Below are positions 6,909-16,107 of a stretch of 64,000 bases of DNA, one piece after another; positions within the stretch are counted from its first letter, which is position 1, and each line of letters opens with the position of its first letter. The notes under the pieces are model-generated. The model saw only the letters and a list, made by a program, of their open reading frames with translations, made no database searches and was not told where the DNA came from. Both the position numbers and the translations under genes were made by a program. This DNA comes from PALSA-612 sp963765295 (lineage in GTDB: Bacteria > Actinomycetota > Thermoleophilia > Gaiellales > Gaiellaceae): positions 372,001-436,000 of the forward strand of contig CAVXVO010000005.1 in assembly GCA_963765295.1 (NCBI GenBank), given 5' to 3'.

Positions 6909-8273
6909 GTGCGACTCGAGCTCGAAGTGGCTCTCGCCCGCGGTGTCGGACGGCTGTCGAGGCTGGCCGGCGCGGGCGGCGGCACGACGCTTCCCGGAAA
7001 GCTCCTGGCGACGCTCGATCGCGACGCCGTCGACGCGCTCGCTGCGCGGCTCGAGCGCGGGTCGGCGCTCGTCTCGGCGACCAACGGCAAGACGACCACG
7101 TGCGCGCTGGCCGCTGCCGTGCTCGCGCCCCACTCGCACCTGGCAAGAAACGCGGCCGGCGCGAACCTGATGTCAGGCGTCGCCTCGACGCTCGTGGCCG
7201 CCCGCGGCGCCGATCTGGGGCTGTTCGAGGTCGACGAGGCCGCGCTCCCGGAGGTCGCGCGCCGCGTTCGCCCACGCGTCGTCTCGCTCGGGAACCTGTT
7301 CCGCGACCAGCTCGACCGCTACGGCGAGCTCGAGATCGTCGCCGAGCGGTGGCGGCGAATGATCCCCGAGCTACCCGCCGACGCTGTGCTGGCCGTGAAC
7401 GCGGACGACCCACTCGTCGGCGACCTGGCGTCGGAGCACGCACGGAGCGTCACCTTCGGCGTCGACGATCCTGCGCATGCGCGTTCCGACCTCCAGCACG
7501 CTGCGGACTCGAAGTACTGCCTGCGCTGCGGCACGCCGTACGACTACGCGGCGGCCTACGTCGGCCACCTCGGCGACTACCGGTGCCCCGCGTGCGGGCA
7601 CGCGCGACCGGACCTGGACGTCGCGGCGCGCCGGATCCATCTGCGCGGCACGGAGGGCGCGTCGTTCGACCTCGTCACTCCGGAGGGCACCCGGCGCGTC
7701 GAGCTGGCGCTCCCGGGCCTCTACAACGTCTACAACGCGCTGGCCGCGGCGACGCTGACGCGCGCGCTCGGCATCGACCTGGACGCGATCTCCGAGGGCC
7801 TCGCGCGTGCCGTGCCCGCGTTCGGGCGCTTCGAGCGGATCGACCTGGGCGGGCGGACGCTGCTCGTGCTGCTGATCAAGAACCCGGCCGGTGCCAACGA
7901 GGCGTTGCGAACAGTGGTTTCGGCGGGTGCGCCCAGACTGGCCCTCGTCGCGCTGAACGACGCGATCGCGGACGGTCGCGACGTGTCCTGGATCTGGGAC
8001 GTCGACTTCGAGCTCCTCGGCGCGGGCCTCGAACGGCTGATCGCGTCGGGCGACCGGGCCGCAGAGCTCGCGCTTCGCTTCAAGTACGGCGGTATGGCGG
8101 CGTCGGCGATCGAGGTCGTCCCCGACCTCGAGGAGGCGCTCGACCGCGGGCTCGAGCTGACCGAGCAGGGACAGGAGCTCGTCTGCCTCCCGACGTACAC
8201 GGCCATGCTCGCGCTGCAGGCGATCGTGACGCGGCGCGGCCATGCGCGGCCGTACTGGGAGCGCGCGGCGTGA
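6909..8273 (+). CDS. murT: Lipid II isoglutaminyl synthase, MurT subunit
   Basis: 454 residues. With GatD it amidates the D-glutamate of lipid II in peptidoglycan synthesis at the cytoplasmic membrane. The Mur-ligase ATP loop SATNGKTTT lies at about 56-64. A four-cysteine zinc insertion, characteristic of MurT, is present (YCLRCG at about 203 and RCPACG at about 225). A C-terminal DUF1727 domain follows with LLIKNPAGANEALRTV. Length is normal. The stop overlaps the gatD start (GTGA). Confidence 0.95.
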   Translation: MRLELEVALARGVGRLSRLAGAGGGTTLPGKLLATLDRDAVDALAARLERGSALVSATNGKTTTCALAAAVLAPHSHLARNAAGANLMSGVASTLVAARGADLGLFEVDEAALPEVARRVRPRVVSLGNLFRDQLDRYGELEIVAERWRRMIPELPADAVLAVNADDPLVGDLASEHARSVTFGVDDPAHARSDLQHAADSKYCLRCGTPYDYAAAYVGHLGDYRCPACGHARPDLDVAARRIHLRGTEGASFDLVTPEGTRRVELALPGLYNVYNALAAATLTRALGIDLDAISEGLARAVPAFGRFERIDLGGRTLLVLLIKNPAGANEALRTVVSAGAPRLALVALNDAIADGRDVSWIWDVDFELLGAGLERLIASGDRAAELALRFKYGGMAASAIEVVPDLEEALDRGLELTEQGQELVCLPTYTAMLALQAIVTRRGHARPYWERAA

Positions 8274-9029
8274 GCGCGGAGGAGCGTATCGTCGTCGGCC
8301 ACCTGTATCCGGGCTACCTGAACATCTACGCCGACCGGGGGAACATCGCCGTCCTGGCGGCACGCGCAGCCTGGCGTGGCGTCGAGCTCGAGGTGCGGAC
8401 GATCGGCCTCGGCGATGTGATTTCCGCCGACGTCGACCTCTTCTACGTGGGCGGTGGGCAGGATCGGGAGCAGGCGCTGATCGCACCCGACCTGGCCGCG
8501 CGCGGGCCTGCTCTCGCCGACGCGATCGCGGGCGGCGCGGCGGCGCTCGCCGTCTGCGGCGGGTACCAGCTCCTCGGCCGCTTCTACCGCGACCGAGGCG
8601 GCGACGAGCTCGCCGGTGCGGGCGTGTTCCCGCTGTACACCGTCGCCGGAGAGCGGCGCATGATCGGCGACGTCCTGCTCGAGTGCGAGCTCGAACCGGG
8701 GATGTCGATGACGGTCGCGGGCTTCGAGAACCACGCGGGGCGCACGATCCTCGATGCAGGAGCCGAGCCGCTCGGGCGCGTCGTCGCCGGGTTCGGGAAC
8801 GACGGGGAATCCGGCTTCGAGGGCTGCAGGCTCGCCCGTGCCGTCGGAACGTATCTCCACGGGCCGCTCCTGCCGCGGAACCCCTGGCTCGCCGACTGGC
8901 TGCTTGCGCAGGCGCATTGCCAATCGCACTGGCGAAGCCCCGGTGTTCGCGCCGCTCGAGGACGGGCTCGAGTCGGAGGCGCATGCGGTCTCGTCCGCCC
9001 GTGCCCACGCCCGCGGAGGCAAGTTCTAG
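8270..9029 (+). CDS. gatD: Lipid II isoglutaminyl synthase, GatD subunit (frameshifted near the 3' end)
   Basis: A class I glutamine amidotransferase that supplies ammonia to MurT. The nucleophile motif is AVCGGYQLLG (Cys about 94), the catalytic His is in FENHAGRT, and GTYLHGPLLPRNPWLADWLL follows. After LLAQA (about 8914) the frame drifts into unlikely Arg-rich sequence, whereas the next frame resumes the expected tail IANRTGEAPVFAPLEDGLE and stops at 9029. Length 760 nt is 3n+1, so there is one extra base near 8911-8915 (GGCGC). Without correction the frame would run to 9073. It is an assembly error or a recent mutation of the last ~38 codons; the catalytic core is intact. Confidence 0.88.
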
Positions 9030-9045
9030 CGCCTGCGCCGAGCCG

Positions 9046-9504
9046 TCAGGGTGCCCAGAGGGCGCCGAGGTAGACGCTCGGGTCGCCGGGCTGCCAGCGG
9101 GCGAGGAACCGCTGGATGGGCGGGTGGAGCACCACCTCGTCCAACTCGGTGAGCGCGAACAGCCTGTGGCCGCGGACGGCTGCGTCCTGCGACGTCGCAC
9201 GCTCGAGCGACCGGCCGGAGAGGTCGCCCGCGAAGATGATGTGGACGACGTGCTTGCGCGCGAACGAGCGTGCAGGAGCGATGGAGTCCACGAGTGCCAC
9301 CGGCCCCTCGAACGGGATCTGCTCGTCGATCCCCACCTCCTCCTGAAGCTCGCGCCGAAGCGCCTGCACGAGGCTCTCGCCTGCGTTCACACCGCCGCCG
9401 GGAAGCAGCCAGTACGCCTTGTCGCCCTTCTCGTGGCGACACAGGAGCACGCGGTCGCGCCAGCGCAGGACTGCAGAGACGCGGATGCGCGGCTCGCCGG
9501 TCAC
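9046..9504 (-). CDS. Nudix hydrolase
   Basis: A 152-residue Nudix-fold pyrophosphohydrolase. The Nudix box G-x5-E-x7-REUxEExGU is complete in GGVNAGESLVQALRRELQEEVGI (about 48-70; G, E, R, E and EE all present). Substrate is not determined, but MutT-like (d)NTP cleaning or nucleotide-sugar hydrolysis are possible. GTG overlaps the dut stop (GTGA), so it is the last gene of hflX-dut-nudix. The dut neighbour favours a nucleotide-pool sanitising role. It converges with gatD 16 bp away. Confidence 0.88.
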   Translation of the reverse strand: MTGEPRIRVSAVLRWRDRVLLCRHEKGDKAYWLLPGGGVNAGESLVQALRRELQEEVGIDEQIPFEGPVALVDSIAPARSFARKHVVHIIFAGDLSGRSLERATSQDAAVRGHRLFALTELDEVVLHPPIQRFLARWQPGDPSVYLGALWAP

Positions 9505-9935
9505 GCGCCCGTGGAGCCGAAGCCGGCCACGCCCCGCTCTGTCTCGGGAAGCTCGTCGACGTCCACTGGCTCGGCGAGCGCGACAGGTACGAGGACGAGC
9601 TGTGCGATTCGCATCCCGGGCTCGACGGTGAAGCTCTCCGTTCGGTCGGTGTTGACGAGCACGACCCGCAGCTCGCCGCGGTAACCGGCGTCGACGAGGC
9701 CCGGCGCGTTGACGATGCCGATTCCGTGCCGCGCTGCGAGCCCGGAGCGCGGGACGACGAAGCCTGCGTGCCCGTCCGGAATCGCGACGGCGATGCCGGT
9801 GCCGATCACTGCCCTCGCCCCCGGCTCGATCGTCGCGTGCTCGCAAGACACGAGATCGAGCCCCGCGTCGCCCGGGTAGGCGCGTTCGGGCAGCGTCGCG
9901 TCGTCACGCAGTCTCCGGACTGTGAGCTCGATCAC
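9501..9935 (-). CDS. dut: Deoxyuridine 5'-triphosphate nucleotidohydrolase (dUTPase)
   Basis: A 144-residue trimeric dUTPase that hydrolyses dUTP to dUMP, limiting uracil in DNA and feeding dTMP synthesis. All five motifs are present: DAGLDL, PRSGLA, GLVDAGYRGEL, RIAQLVLVPV and the P-loop-like RGVAGFGSTG at the C-terminus. GTG start overlaps the hflX stop by 4 nt. Confidence 0.96.
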   Translation of the reverse strand: MIELTVRRLRDDATLPERAYPGDAGLDLVSCEHATIEPGARAVIGTGIAVAIPDGHAGFVVPRSGLAARHGIGIVNAPGLVDAGYRGELRVVLVNTDRTESFTVEPGMRIAQLVLVPVALAEPVDVDELPETERGVAGFGSTGA

Positions 9936-11242
9936 CGGGCAGCCGAGGTCGCGCTGCCGCGGCGAGCCTCGGCGACGAGGAACGAGGCGAAGCGGCGCAG
10001 ATCGTGCTCGGGGAGGCGGGCACGGATGAACACCCCTTCCGGTCGGTCCTCGCGGAGCTCGATCGGAGGGCCGAGCGCGTAGAGCTCGGCGAGGCGAGCC
10101 CCCTCCTCGTACGGGACGAGCAGCTCGACGACCTCGAAGCGGCCGGCGAACCGGTCGGCGATCCGGGCGCGCAGCGCGTCGAGGCCCGTACCGGTCGCGG
10201 CCGAGACCTGCAACGCGTCGGGATAGCGGTTCGCGAGGCGCCGGCGCCCGAGCGAGTCGACCCGGTCGATCTTGTTCAGGACGAGCTCCACCGGAAGCTC
10301 GTCCGCGCCGATCTCGGCGAGCACCTCGTCGACGGATGCGATCATCTCCCCCAGCCGCTCCTCGGGCACGGAGGCGTCGGCGACGTGCAGCACGAGATCG
10401 GCGACGAGCGTCTCCTCCAGGGTGGCCGCGAACCCCTCGACGAGCTGGTGCGGCAGGCGGCGGATGAATCCGACCGTGTCGGTGACGAGATAGCGGCGCC
10501 CGTCGTGGTCGAAGGCGCGAGTCGTCGGGTCGAGCGTCTCGAACAGGCGGTTCTCGACCGAGACCTCGGCGCCGGTGAGGGCGTTCAGGAGTGTCGACTT
10601 GCCGACGTTCGTGTAGCCGGCGAGTGCGACGGTGGGCGTCTGCGAGCGGCGGCGCGACTTCCGGCGCGTGTCGCGCTGCCGGCTGAGCACGGCGAGGCGG
10701 CGCTTGAGGACGGCGACGCGGCTGCGGGCGATCCGGCGATCCGTCTCGAGCTGGGTCTCGCCCGGGCCTCGGGTGCCGACGCCGCCGCCCAGGCGCTCCA
10801 GGTGCTTCCACAGGCCCCGCATGCGCGGCAGGTTGTACTCCAGCTGGGCGAGCTCGACCTGGAGCTTTCCCTCGGCGCTGACGGCGTGCTGGGCGAAGAT
10901 GTCGAGGATCAGCTGCGTGCGGTCGACGACGCGGGCCTGGAGTGCGTCCTCGAGCAGCCGCTGCTGGGCAGGCTGGAGCTCGTCGTCGACGATCAGGACA
11001 TCCGCCGCCGCCTCGCCGAACGCCTGCTTCAGCTCCTCGAGCTTGCCCTTGCCGACGTACGACCGGGGATCGGGCCGAGAGCGGTGCTGGACGACCTCGT
11101 CGACCGTCTGGACGCCGGCTGTTCGCGCCAGCTCACGCAGCTCGGCCAGCTCTTCGGCCTCACGGCCGGGCGGGAGCACCGCAACGGCGAGCCCGCGCTC
11201 GGGCTCCGCGCCGGGCGCAGGATCGGGCTGCCGGGGCGTCAC
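9932..11242 (-). CDS. hflX: Ribosome-associated GTPase HflX
   Basis: A 436-residue GTPase that rescues or splits stalled 70S ribosomes, notably under heat stress. The N-terminal HflX domain has the glycine-rich GGGVGTRGPGETQLETDRR. The G domain has G1 GYTNVGKSTL, G3 DTVGF and G4 NKID, then a short C-terminal domain. The GTG at 11242 is chosen because CATAAT ends 6 nt upstream. It heads an operon with dut and the Nudix gene, with overlapping codons at each junction. Confidence 0.94.
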   Translation of the reverse strand: MTPRQPDPAPGAEPERGLAVAVLPPGREAEELAELRELARTAGVQTVDEVVQHRSRPDPRSYVGKGKLEELKQAFGEAAADVLIVDDELQPAQQRLLEDALQARVVDRTQLILDIFAQHAVSAEGKLQVELAQLEYNLPRMRGLWKHLERLGGGVGTRGPGETQLETDRRIARSRVAVLKRRLAVLSRQRDTRRKSRRRSQTPTVALAGYTNVGKSTLLNALTGAEVSVENRLFETLDPTTRAFDHDGRRYLVTDTVGFIRRLPHQLVEGFAATLEETLVADLVLHVADASVPEERLGEMIASVDEVLAEIGADELPVELVLNKIDRVDSLGRRRLANRYPDALQVSAATGTGLDALRARIADRFAGRFEVVELLVPYEEGARLAELYALGPPIELREDRPEGVFIRARLPEHDLRRFASFLVAEARRGSATSAAR

Positions 11243-11248
11243 AGGTGG

Positions 11249-11280
11249 ATTATGCCCCTCCGGGGCCGAACGGCTAGCGT
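11249..11280. promoter_or_regulatory. Divergent leaderless promoters hflX/dapC with central dyad
   Basis: CATAAT (minus strand, 11254-11249) ends 6 nt before the hflX GTG. TAGCGT (plus, 11275-11280) ends 7 nt before the dapC ATG. Between them is the dyad GCCCC-TCC-GGGGC (11254-11266), a possible shared operator. Confidence 0.5.
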
Positions 11281-11287
11281 TCGCGCC

Positions 11288-12433
11288 ATGCACGTCTCCC
11301 CTGTTCTCGCCGCGCAGGCCACATATCCATTCGTCCGGATTGAGCAGGCAAAACGCGAACGCGCGGCAGAAGGTGTCGAGATCTTCGACTTCGGACAGGG
11401 AGATCCCCGCGAGCCGACCGATCCACTGATCCAGCAGGCACTGGTCGACGCACTCGGTGTGACGAAGGGGTACCCGAAGGCCGAGGGCCTGCCGGAGTTG
11501 CGCGACGCGATCGCCGCGTGGCTCGAGCGGCGCTTCGGTGTCCCCGTGGATCCGGCGACCGAGATCGTTCCGACCTATGGCAGCAAGGAGGCGATCTTCA
11601 GCTTCGCCCAGGTCGTCGTCGACACTGCGAGCGGCAAGGACACGGTGCTCGTCACCGAGCCCGGCTATCCGGTCCAGGAACGTGGCGCCCTCTTCGCCGG
11701 TGCGAACGTCGTCCGCGTCCCGCTCCTCGAGGAGCACGGTTTTCTGCCGGACCTCGACTCGCTCGATCACGAGACGCTGTCGCGGACGGCGATCCTCTGG
11801 CTCAACTATCCGAACAACCCGACCGCGGCCGTTGCGCCACTCTCCCTGTACGGGCGCGTGGCAGAGCTGGCGCAGGCACACGACTTCCTCGTCGCCTCCG
11901 ACGAGGCCTACAGCGAGCTGTGGTTCACGGAGCCGCCGGTGTCGGCGCTGCAGGCGGAGCGCGATCATGTCGTCGTCTTCAACACGCTGAGCAAGCGCTC
12001 GTCGATGACCGGCTACCGGTCGGGCTTCGTCGCCGGCCCGCGCTGGGTGATGGATGCCCTCCGCGCCTACCGCCCCACGGTCGGGACCGCACCGCAGGAG
12101 TTCGTCCAGCGTGCGTCGGTCGTCGCCTGGAGCGACGAGGCGCACGTGGAGCGCGCGCGAGACGTGTACCGACGCAAGCGCGAGGTGCTGCTGGGTGCGC
12201 TCGCGGCACTCGGCTGGCGCGTGGCCGGGAGCGAGGCGACCATGTACCTCTGGGTCGCGGTGCCTGCCGGGGAAAGCTCCGAGGGGCTCGCCGAGCGACT
12301 GCTCGAGCACGGCATCGTCGTCTCACCTGGCGCGTACCTCGGCCCGAGCGGCGAAGGCTACGTCCGCTTCGCGCTCGTCCCCACAGTCGAAGACTGCGAG
12401 CGCGCAGCCGCGATCCTGCGGAGCCTCGGGTGA
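11288..12433 (+). CDS. dapC: Succinyldiaminopimelate aminotransferase (DapC-like), class I/II PLP enzyme
   Basis: A 381-residue fold-type I aminotransferase. Seen: FGQGDP near the N-terminus, YPKAEGLPELRDAIA, WLNYPNNPT (cofactor-binding Asn), ASDEAYSELWF (Asp/Tyr), the PLP lysine in NTLSKRSSMTGYRSGF (about 238) and a conserved Arg in YVRFALV. Direct coupling to dapD (GTGA overlap) makes N-succinyl-2-amino-6-oxopimelate to N-succinyl-LL-DAP the likely reaction in lysine/peptidoglycan synthesis. An aspartate or other aminotransferase role cannot be excluded from sequence alone. Confidence 0.85.
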   Translation: MHVSPVLAAQATYPFVRIEQAKRERAAEGVEIFDFGQGDPREPTDPLIQQALVDALGVTKGYPKAEGLPELRDAIAAWLERRFGVPVDPATEIVPTYGSKEAIFSFAQVVVDTASGKDTVLVTEPGYPVQERGALFAGANVVRVPLLEEHGFLPDLDSLDHETLSRTAILWLNYPNNPTAAVAPLSLYGRVAELAQAHDFLVASDEAYSELWFTEPPVSALQAERDHVVVFNTLSKRSSMTGYRSGFVAGPRWVMDALRAYRPTVGTAPQEFVQRASVVAWSDEAHVERARDVYRRKREVLLGALAALGWRVAGSEATMYLWVAVPAGESSEGLAERLLEHGIVVSPGAYLGPSGEGYVRFALVPTVEDCERAAAILRSLG

Positions 12434-13194
12434 CCGGGATCGACGCGGCACGGGTCGAGGCGATCCTCGAGCAGCTCGACCGGGGCGAGACGCGCGTCGC
12501 CGAGCGGGTCGACGGCGAGTGGGTCGTGAACGAGGAGGCCAAGCAGGCGATCCTCGACTACTTCCGGCTGCGGCAGGTCGAGCCGATCGAGGTCGGCCCG
12601 TTCGAGTACCTGGACAAGATCCCGCTCAAGCACGACTACGAGCGGCTCGGCGTCCGCGTGGTGCCGCCTGCCGTGGCGAGGTACGGCTCGTTCCTCTCCC
12701 GCGACGTCGTGATGATGCCGAGCTTCGTGAACATCGGCGCCTGGGTCGGCCCGCGGACGATGATCGACACCTGGGCTACCGTCGGCTCCTGCGCGCAGGT
12801 CGGCGCCGACGTCCACCTCGCCGGCGGCGCCGGGATCGGCGGCGTGCTCGAACCCGTGAACGCGCGTCCGGTGATCATCGAGGACGGCGCCTTCATCGGG
12901 TCGCGGGCCGTGGTGACCGAGGGTGTGGTCGTCCGTGAGCGTGCCGTCCTCGGCCCGCACGTGTCGCTGACGGCCTCGGTGCCGATCATCGACGTCACCG
13001 GCGCCGAGCCGGTCGAGCACCGTGGCTACGTTCCGGCCGGCGCCGTCGTCGTGCCCGGCACGCGCCCGCGGGAGTTTCCCGCCGGGACGTTCCAGCTCGG
13101 CTGCGCCCTGATCATCGGCTGGAGGAGCGAGTCGACCGACCTGAAGCTGAGCCTGAACGAAACACTGCGCGAGTACGGCATCGGCGCCGGCTGA
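12430..13194 (+). CDS. dapD: Tetrahydrodipicolinate N-succinyltransferase
   Basis: A 254-residue left-handed parallel beta-helix transferase that succinylates tetrahydrodipicolinate with succinyl-CoA, committing the cell to the succinylase branch of DAP synthesis. Hexapeptide-type repeats run from about 90 to 200 (NIGAWVGPRTMIDTWATVGSCAQVGADVHLAGGAGIGG is typical, split here only for description), with VIIEDGAFIGSRAVV after it. The N-terminal helical part is short. GTG overlaps the dapC stop. No dapE is seen in the window. Confidence 0.93.
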   Translation: MTGIDAARVEAILEQLDRGETRVAERVDGEWVVNEEAKQAILDYFRLRQVEPIEVGPFEYLDKIPLKHDYERLGVRVVPPAVARYGSFLSRDVVMMPSFVNIGAWVGPRTMIDTWATVGSCAQVGADVHLAGGAGIGGVLEPVNARPVIIEDGAFIGSRAVVTEGVVVRERAVLGPHVSLTASVPIIDVTGAEPVEHRGYVPAGAVVVPGTRPREFPAGTFQLGCALIIGWRSESTDLKLSLNETLREYGIGAG

Positions 13195-13213
13195 CGCCGC
13201 CCTGGCCCCCGAC

Positions 13214-13947
13214 CTAGTCCACGCGTTCGGCCGGCCCGATCAGCGTTGCGTTGCCGTTCTCGAGCCGGACGGTCAGGTCTCCACCCGGGAAGTGGACGAC
13301 GACGGCGCCGTCGCCGTGCGTCGCAGCAGCCACCGCGACGGCGCTCGTGCCCGATGATGCGGTCTCCCCCACGCCGCGCTCCCAGACACGCGCCGTCACC
13401 TGGCCCGGACCGTCGACCCGCGCCACCTGCACGTTCGTGCGCTCGGGGAAACGGGAGTGCGTCTCGAGGACGGTGCCGATCCGGCGATCTCGGCCGGGTC
13501 GCCGGCGACGACCGCATGCGGGTTACCGACCGAAACAGGCACGAACTCGATGCCGTCGACGACCTCGGCCGGGCCGACCTCGACCGGCCCCATGTCCTGC
13601 TCGATCTGCCCGTCCGGGCGAATGCGCGCGGAGACCTCGCGGGCGCCGACGCGGACCGTGACGCCGTCCCGGTGCGTCCGTTCGGCGAGCCAGCGCGCGA
13701 CGATGCGCGTGCCGTTGCCCGACATCTCGGCTTGCGAGCCGTCGGAGTTCCAGATCAGGATCTCGGCAGTGCCGTCCGAGACGGAGACGACCTCCAGGAC
13801 GCCGTCCGCGCCCTCGCTCGCCTCCCGCGCCGTCGCCGCCGTCAGAGGTCCGTCGAGCTCGGCACGCTCGACGAGCAGGTACCGGTTACCGGCGGCCTGC
13901 CAGGTCGAGAACTTCGCGGGCGGTCTCACGGGGCGGGCGATCGCCAC
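13214..13947 (-). CDS. dapF: Diaminopimelate epimerase-like protein; both catalytic Cys replaced by Ser; frameshifted
   Basis: DapF interconverts LL- and meso-DAP with a two-cysteine mechanism. The fold markers are clear: WNSDGSQAEM, SGNGTR, SVGNPHAVV, VWERGVGET, SGTSA. In the two active-site motifs, however, the expected Cys is Ser: AEM-S-GNGTR (Ser about 76; codon TCG) and ETAS-S-GTSA (codon TCG). The ORF is also broken: 734 nt is 3n+2, and near 13481-13484 one base is missing. The first frame runs into SAPSSRRT while the other frame supplies IGTVLETHSRFPERTNVQVARV. Starts possible at TTG 13959, GTG 13947 or GTG 13929; the first part overlaps miaA by about 60 nt. Convergent with dapD, 19 bp away. 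A non-epimerase relative is possible. Confidence 0.75.
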
Positions 13948-14845
13948 GGACGCTAACAAGGCCCGGGATGCGCCGCATCCACTTGCGCTGGTACGCCGCG
14001 TATTGCCGCGTTCGGAGCGCGATCAATTCGATCGCCTCGGCCTCCGGGAGCTCTGCCGCTTCGTGGAGGCCGAGCACCTTCCCGGCCGTCGACGAAAGCC
14101 GGGCTTCGAGCGCGGCTCGTGCCTCGTCTGCGACGCCGCGGCGGAACATCTCGTGCGTTCGTTCGGCGATTCGGCGGGCGAGCTCGTCGCGAGGGACGTC
14201 GATACCGACGACCAGCGTGGGATGACGGGTTTCGAGCGCCCACAGGCGGTCGTGAGGTGGCCGCAGCGACGAGCCGATCTCCGCGAGCTCGAGCGCCCGG
14301 ACGATCCGTCGGCGGTCGTTCGGGTGCACACTCGCCGCCGCCGGAGGATCTCGTCGGGCGAGGACGGCGTGCGCAGCGTCAGGCCCGAGGCGGTCGTAGA
14401 CGCGACTCCAGTGCTCACGGGCTCCGGGGGCCGGAGCCGGCGGTACGTCGAGCTCGGCGAGCGCAGCGCGGAAGTAGAGCCCGGTGCCGCCGACGACGAG
14501 CGGAGTCCGGTCGCTGCGCGAGATCTCGTCGACAGCCGCGTGGGCAAGCCCGGCGTACTCGACGACCGAGGCTTCGTGATCGAGCTCCCAGATGCCGACG
14601 AGACGGGTCGGCCGGGTTGGCTGGTTCGTGAGGATCGGCAGGCCTCGGTAGACCTGCATCGAGTCGGCGGAGACGATCTCGGCCGGAATGAGCTCGGCGA
14701 TCGCTTCTGCGACGGCGGTCTTGCCCGACGCCGTCGGGCCGAAGAGCGCGAGGACGATCGGTGCCTCAGGCGGCGACGAGTGCCTCCATCGTGCCTCGAA
14801 GGGTCGTCGAGGACGCGCCCCTGATCCGAACCGGAACGAGCGCAC
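13886..14845 (-). CDS. miaA: tRNA dimethylallyltransferase
   Basis: MiaA transfers an isopentenyl group to A37 of tRNAs reading UNN codons, before MiaB methylthiolation. P-loop FGPTASGKTAVAEAIA, ADSMQVYRGLPILTNQP, the GGTGLYFRA motif and the C-terminal LRTRQYAAYQRKWMRR are all seen. Homology starts at about 14758 (IVLALFGPTASGKT), but no ATG, GTG or TTG lies there in frame. The nearest is GTG at 14845, overlapping miaB by about 80 nt. A rare start codon or a local base error is possible. It follows miaB in one operon and overlaps dapF. Confidence 0.88.
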   Translation of the reverse strand: MRSFRFGSGARPRRPFEARWRHSSPPEAPIVLALFGPTASGKTAVAEAIAELIPAEIVSADSMQVYRGLPILTNQPTRPTRLVGIWELDHEASVVEYAGLAHAAVDEISRSDRTPLVVGGTGLYFRAALAELDVPPAPAPGAREHWSRVYDRLGPDAAHAVLARRDPPAAASVHPNDRRRIVRALELAEIGSSLRPPHDRLWALETRHPTLVVGIDVPRDELARRIAERTHEMFRRGVADEARAALEARLSSTAGKVLGLHEAAELPEAEAIELIALRTRQYAAYQRKWMRRIPGLVSVRGDRPPRETAREVLDLAGRR

Positions 14846-16095
14846 CGGCCTCGGCCGGCCCGTCGAAGTTGACCGTCGTGTTGCGGCGCGTGCGTCCACG
14901 GAGGAGCGCGGCATCTGTCCGGCTCGGTCCTTCGACCAGGACCTCCTCGACCCGGCCGACGCGACGGGCATTGCGCTCGGAGGCGAGGCGCTGGACGAGG
15001 TCGACGAGCTGCTCGATGCGCGCTCGCTTGATCTCCTCCGGTACCTGGTCGGCCATCGTCGCGGCTTCCGTTCCGCTCCGGGGCGAGTAGACGAACGTGA
15101 AGGCGCCGTCGAAGCCGACCTCCTCGACGACCTCGAGCGTGGCGGCGAAGTCGTCCTCCGTCTCGCCGGGGAAGCCCGACGATGATGTCCGTCGTGAGCG
15201 CCAGATCGGGGATCGCGGCGCGGAGCTCCCCGACGAGTCTGAGGTACCGCTCTCGCGAATAGGTGCGCCGCATCCGCTTCAACAGGCGCGTGGAGCCCGA
15301 CTGCAGCGGCAGGTGGGCGTGCTCGCACACGGCCGCACACTCCGCCATGGCGGCGATCACGTCGGGGCGGAAGTCCTTCGGGTGCGGGCTCGTGAAGCGA
15401 ATCCGCTCGATGCCGTCGATCGCGTCGACGGCGCGCAGCAGCTCTGCGAAGCTCGCCTGGGCGTCAGGCGCGAGGTCGCGACCGTAGGAGTTGACGTTCT
15501 GGCCGAGCAGCGTGACCTCGCGAACACCCTCCCCTGCCACCGCCGCCACCTCGGCGAGGATGTCTGCGGGCGGGCGGCTCACCTCGCGTCCGCGGACGCG
15601 AGGGACGATGCAGTACGAGCACACCGAGTTGCAGCCCATCGACACCTGAACCCAGGCCTGGACGGGACGCTCGCGCTGCGTCGGGAGGTCGGCCGAAAAG
15701 CGGCGCTCGGCTTCGACGCCGAACGCCGATCGGCCGATGCCGATTCCGCCCGCGCCGAGCCAGTCGCCCAGATGGCGGATCGTCCCGGGGCCGAACGCGA
15801 CGTCCACGAACGGGTAGCGCTCGAAGAGCTGCTCTCTCTGCGCCTCGGCGTAGCAGCCGCCGACGGCGACGACCGTCCCGGGGCGACGGCGTTTCAGGGC
15901 CGCAGCGTTGCCGAGGTGCGCGGCGAGTCGCTGGTCGGGCTTCTCGCGGATCGTGCACGTGTTGAAGACGAGCACGTCGGCCTCGTCCTGGCTCGGAGCC
16001 TCGCCGAGGCCGATGTCTTCGAGCAGCCCCCTGATGCGCTCGGAGTCGTGAGCGTTCATCTGGCATCCGAACGTGGTGACGAAGTAGCGGCGCAT
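14766..16095 (-). CDS. miaB: tRNA-2-methylthio-N6-dimethylallyladenosine synthase (frameshifted)
   Basis: A radical-SAM methylthiotransferase acting on i6A37 of tRNA. N-terminal UPF0004 domain has FGCQMNAHDSER, FNTCTIRE and VGGCYAE, the three Cys of the auxiliary cluster. The radical SAM motif is GCNSVCSYC at about 153-161, and the C-terminal TRAM domain ends GTMEALVAA. After TTDIIVGLP the frame breaks: a single extra base near 15168-15177 (runs CCCC and CCC) shifts it, and the next frame continues GETEDDFAATLEVVEEVGFDG-type sequence to the stop at 14766. The length 1330 nt is 3n+1. The rest is fully conserved, so an assembly error is likely. Confidence 0.9.
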
Positions 16096-16101
16096 CGGAG
16101 C

Positions 16102-16107
16102 AGTCTA
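16102..16107 (-). promoter_or_regulatory. -10 box TAGACT, leaderless start of miaB
   Basis: On the minus strand TAGACT ends 6 nt before the ATG of miaB. Further upstream, between rny and miaB (16170-16242), are short hairpins such as GTGTC-N7-GACAC and GGGG-CA-CCCC that may end rny transcription. Confidence 0.5.

Noticed and set aside
8915..8918. Programmed frameshift in gatD
   Set aside because: No slippery heptamer and eight other genes show similar one-base breaks, so a base error is simpler.
10004..12433. Very long open frames opposite hflX, dut and the nucleoside permeases
   Set aside because: They are antisense to strongly conserved genes, have Arg/Ala/Pro-rich random composition, and are expected in DNA this rich in G and C at third positions.
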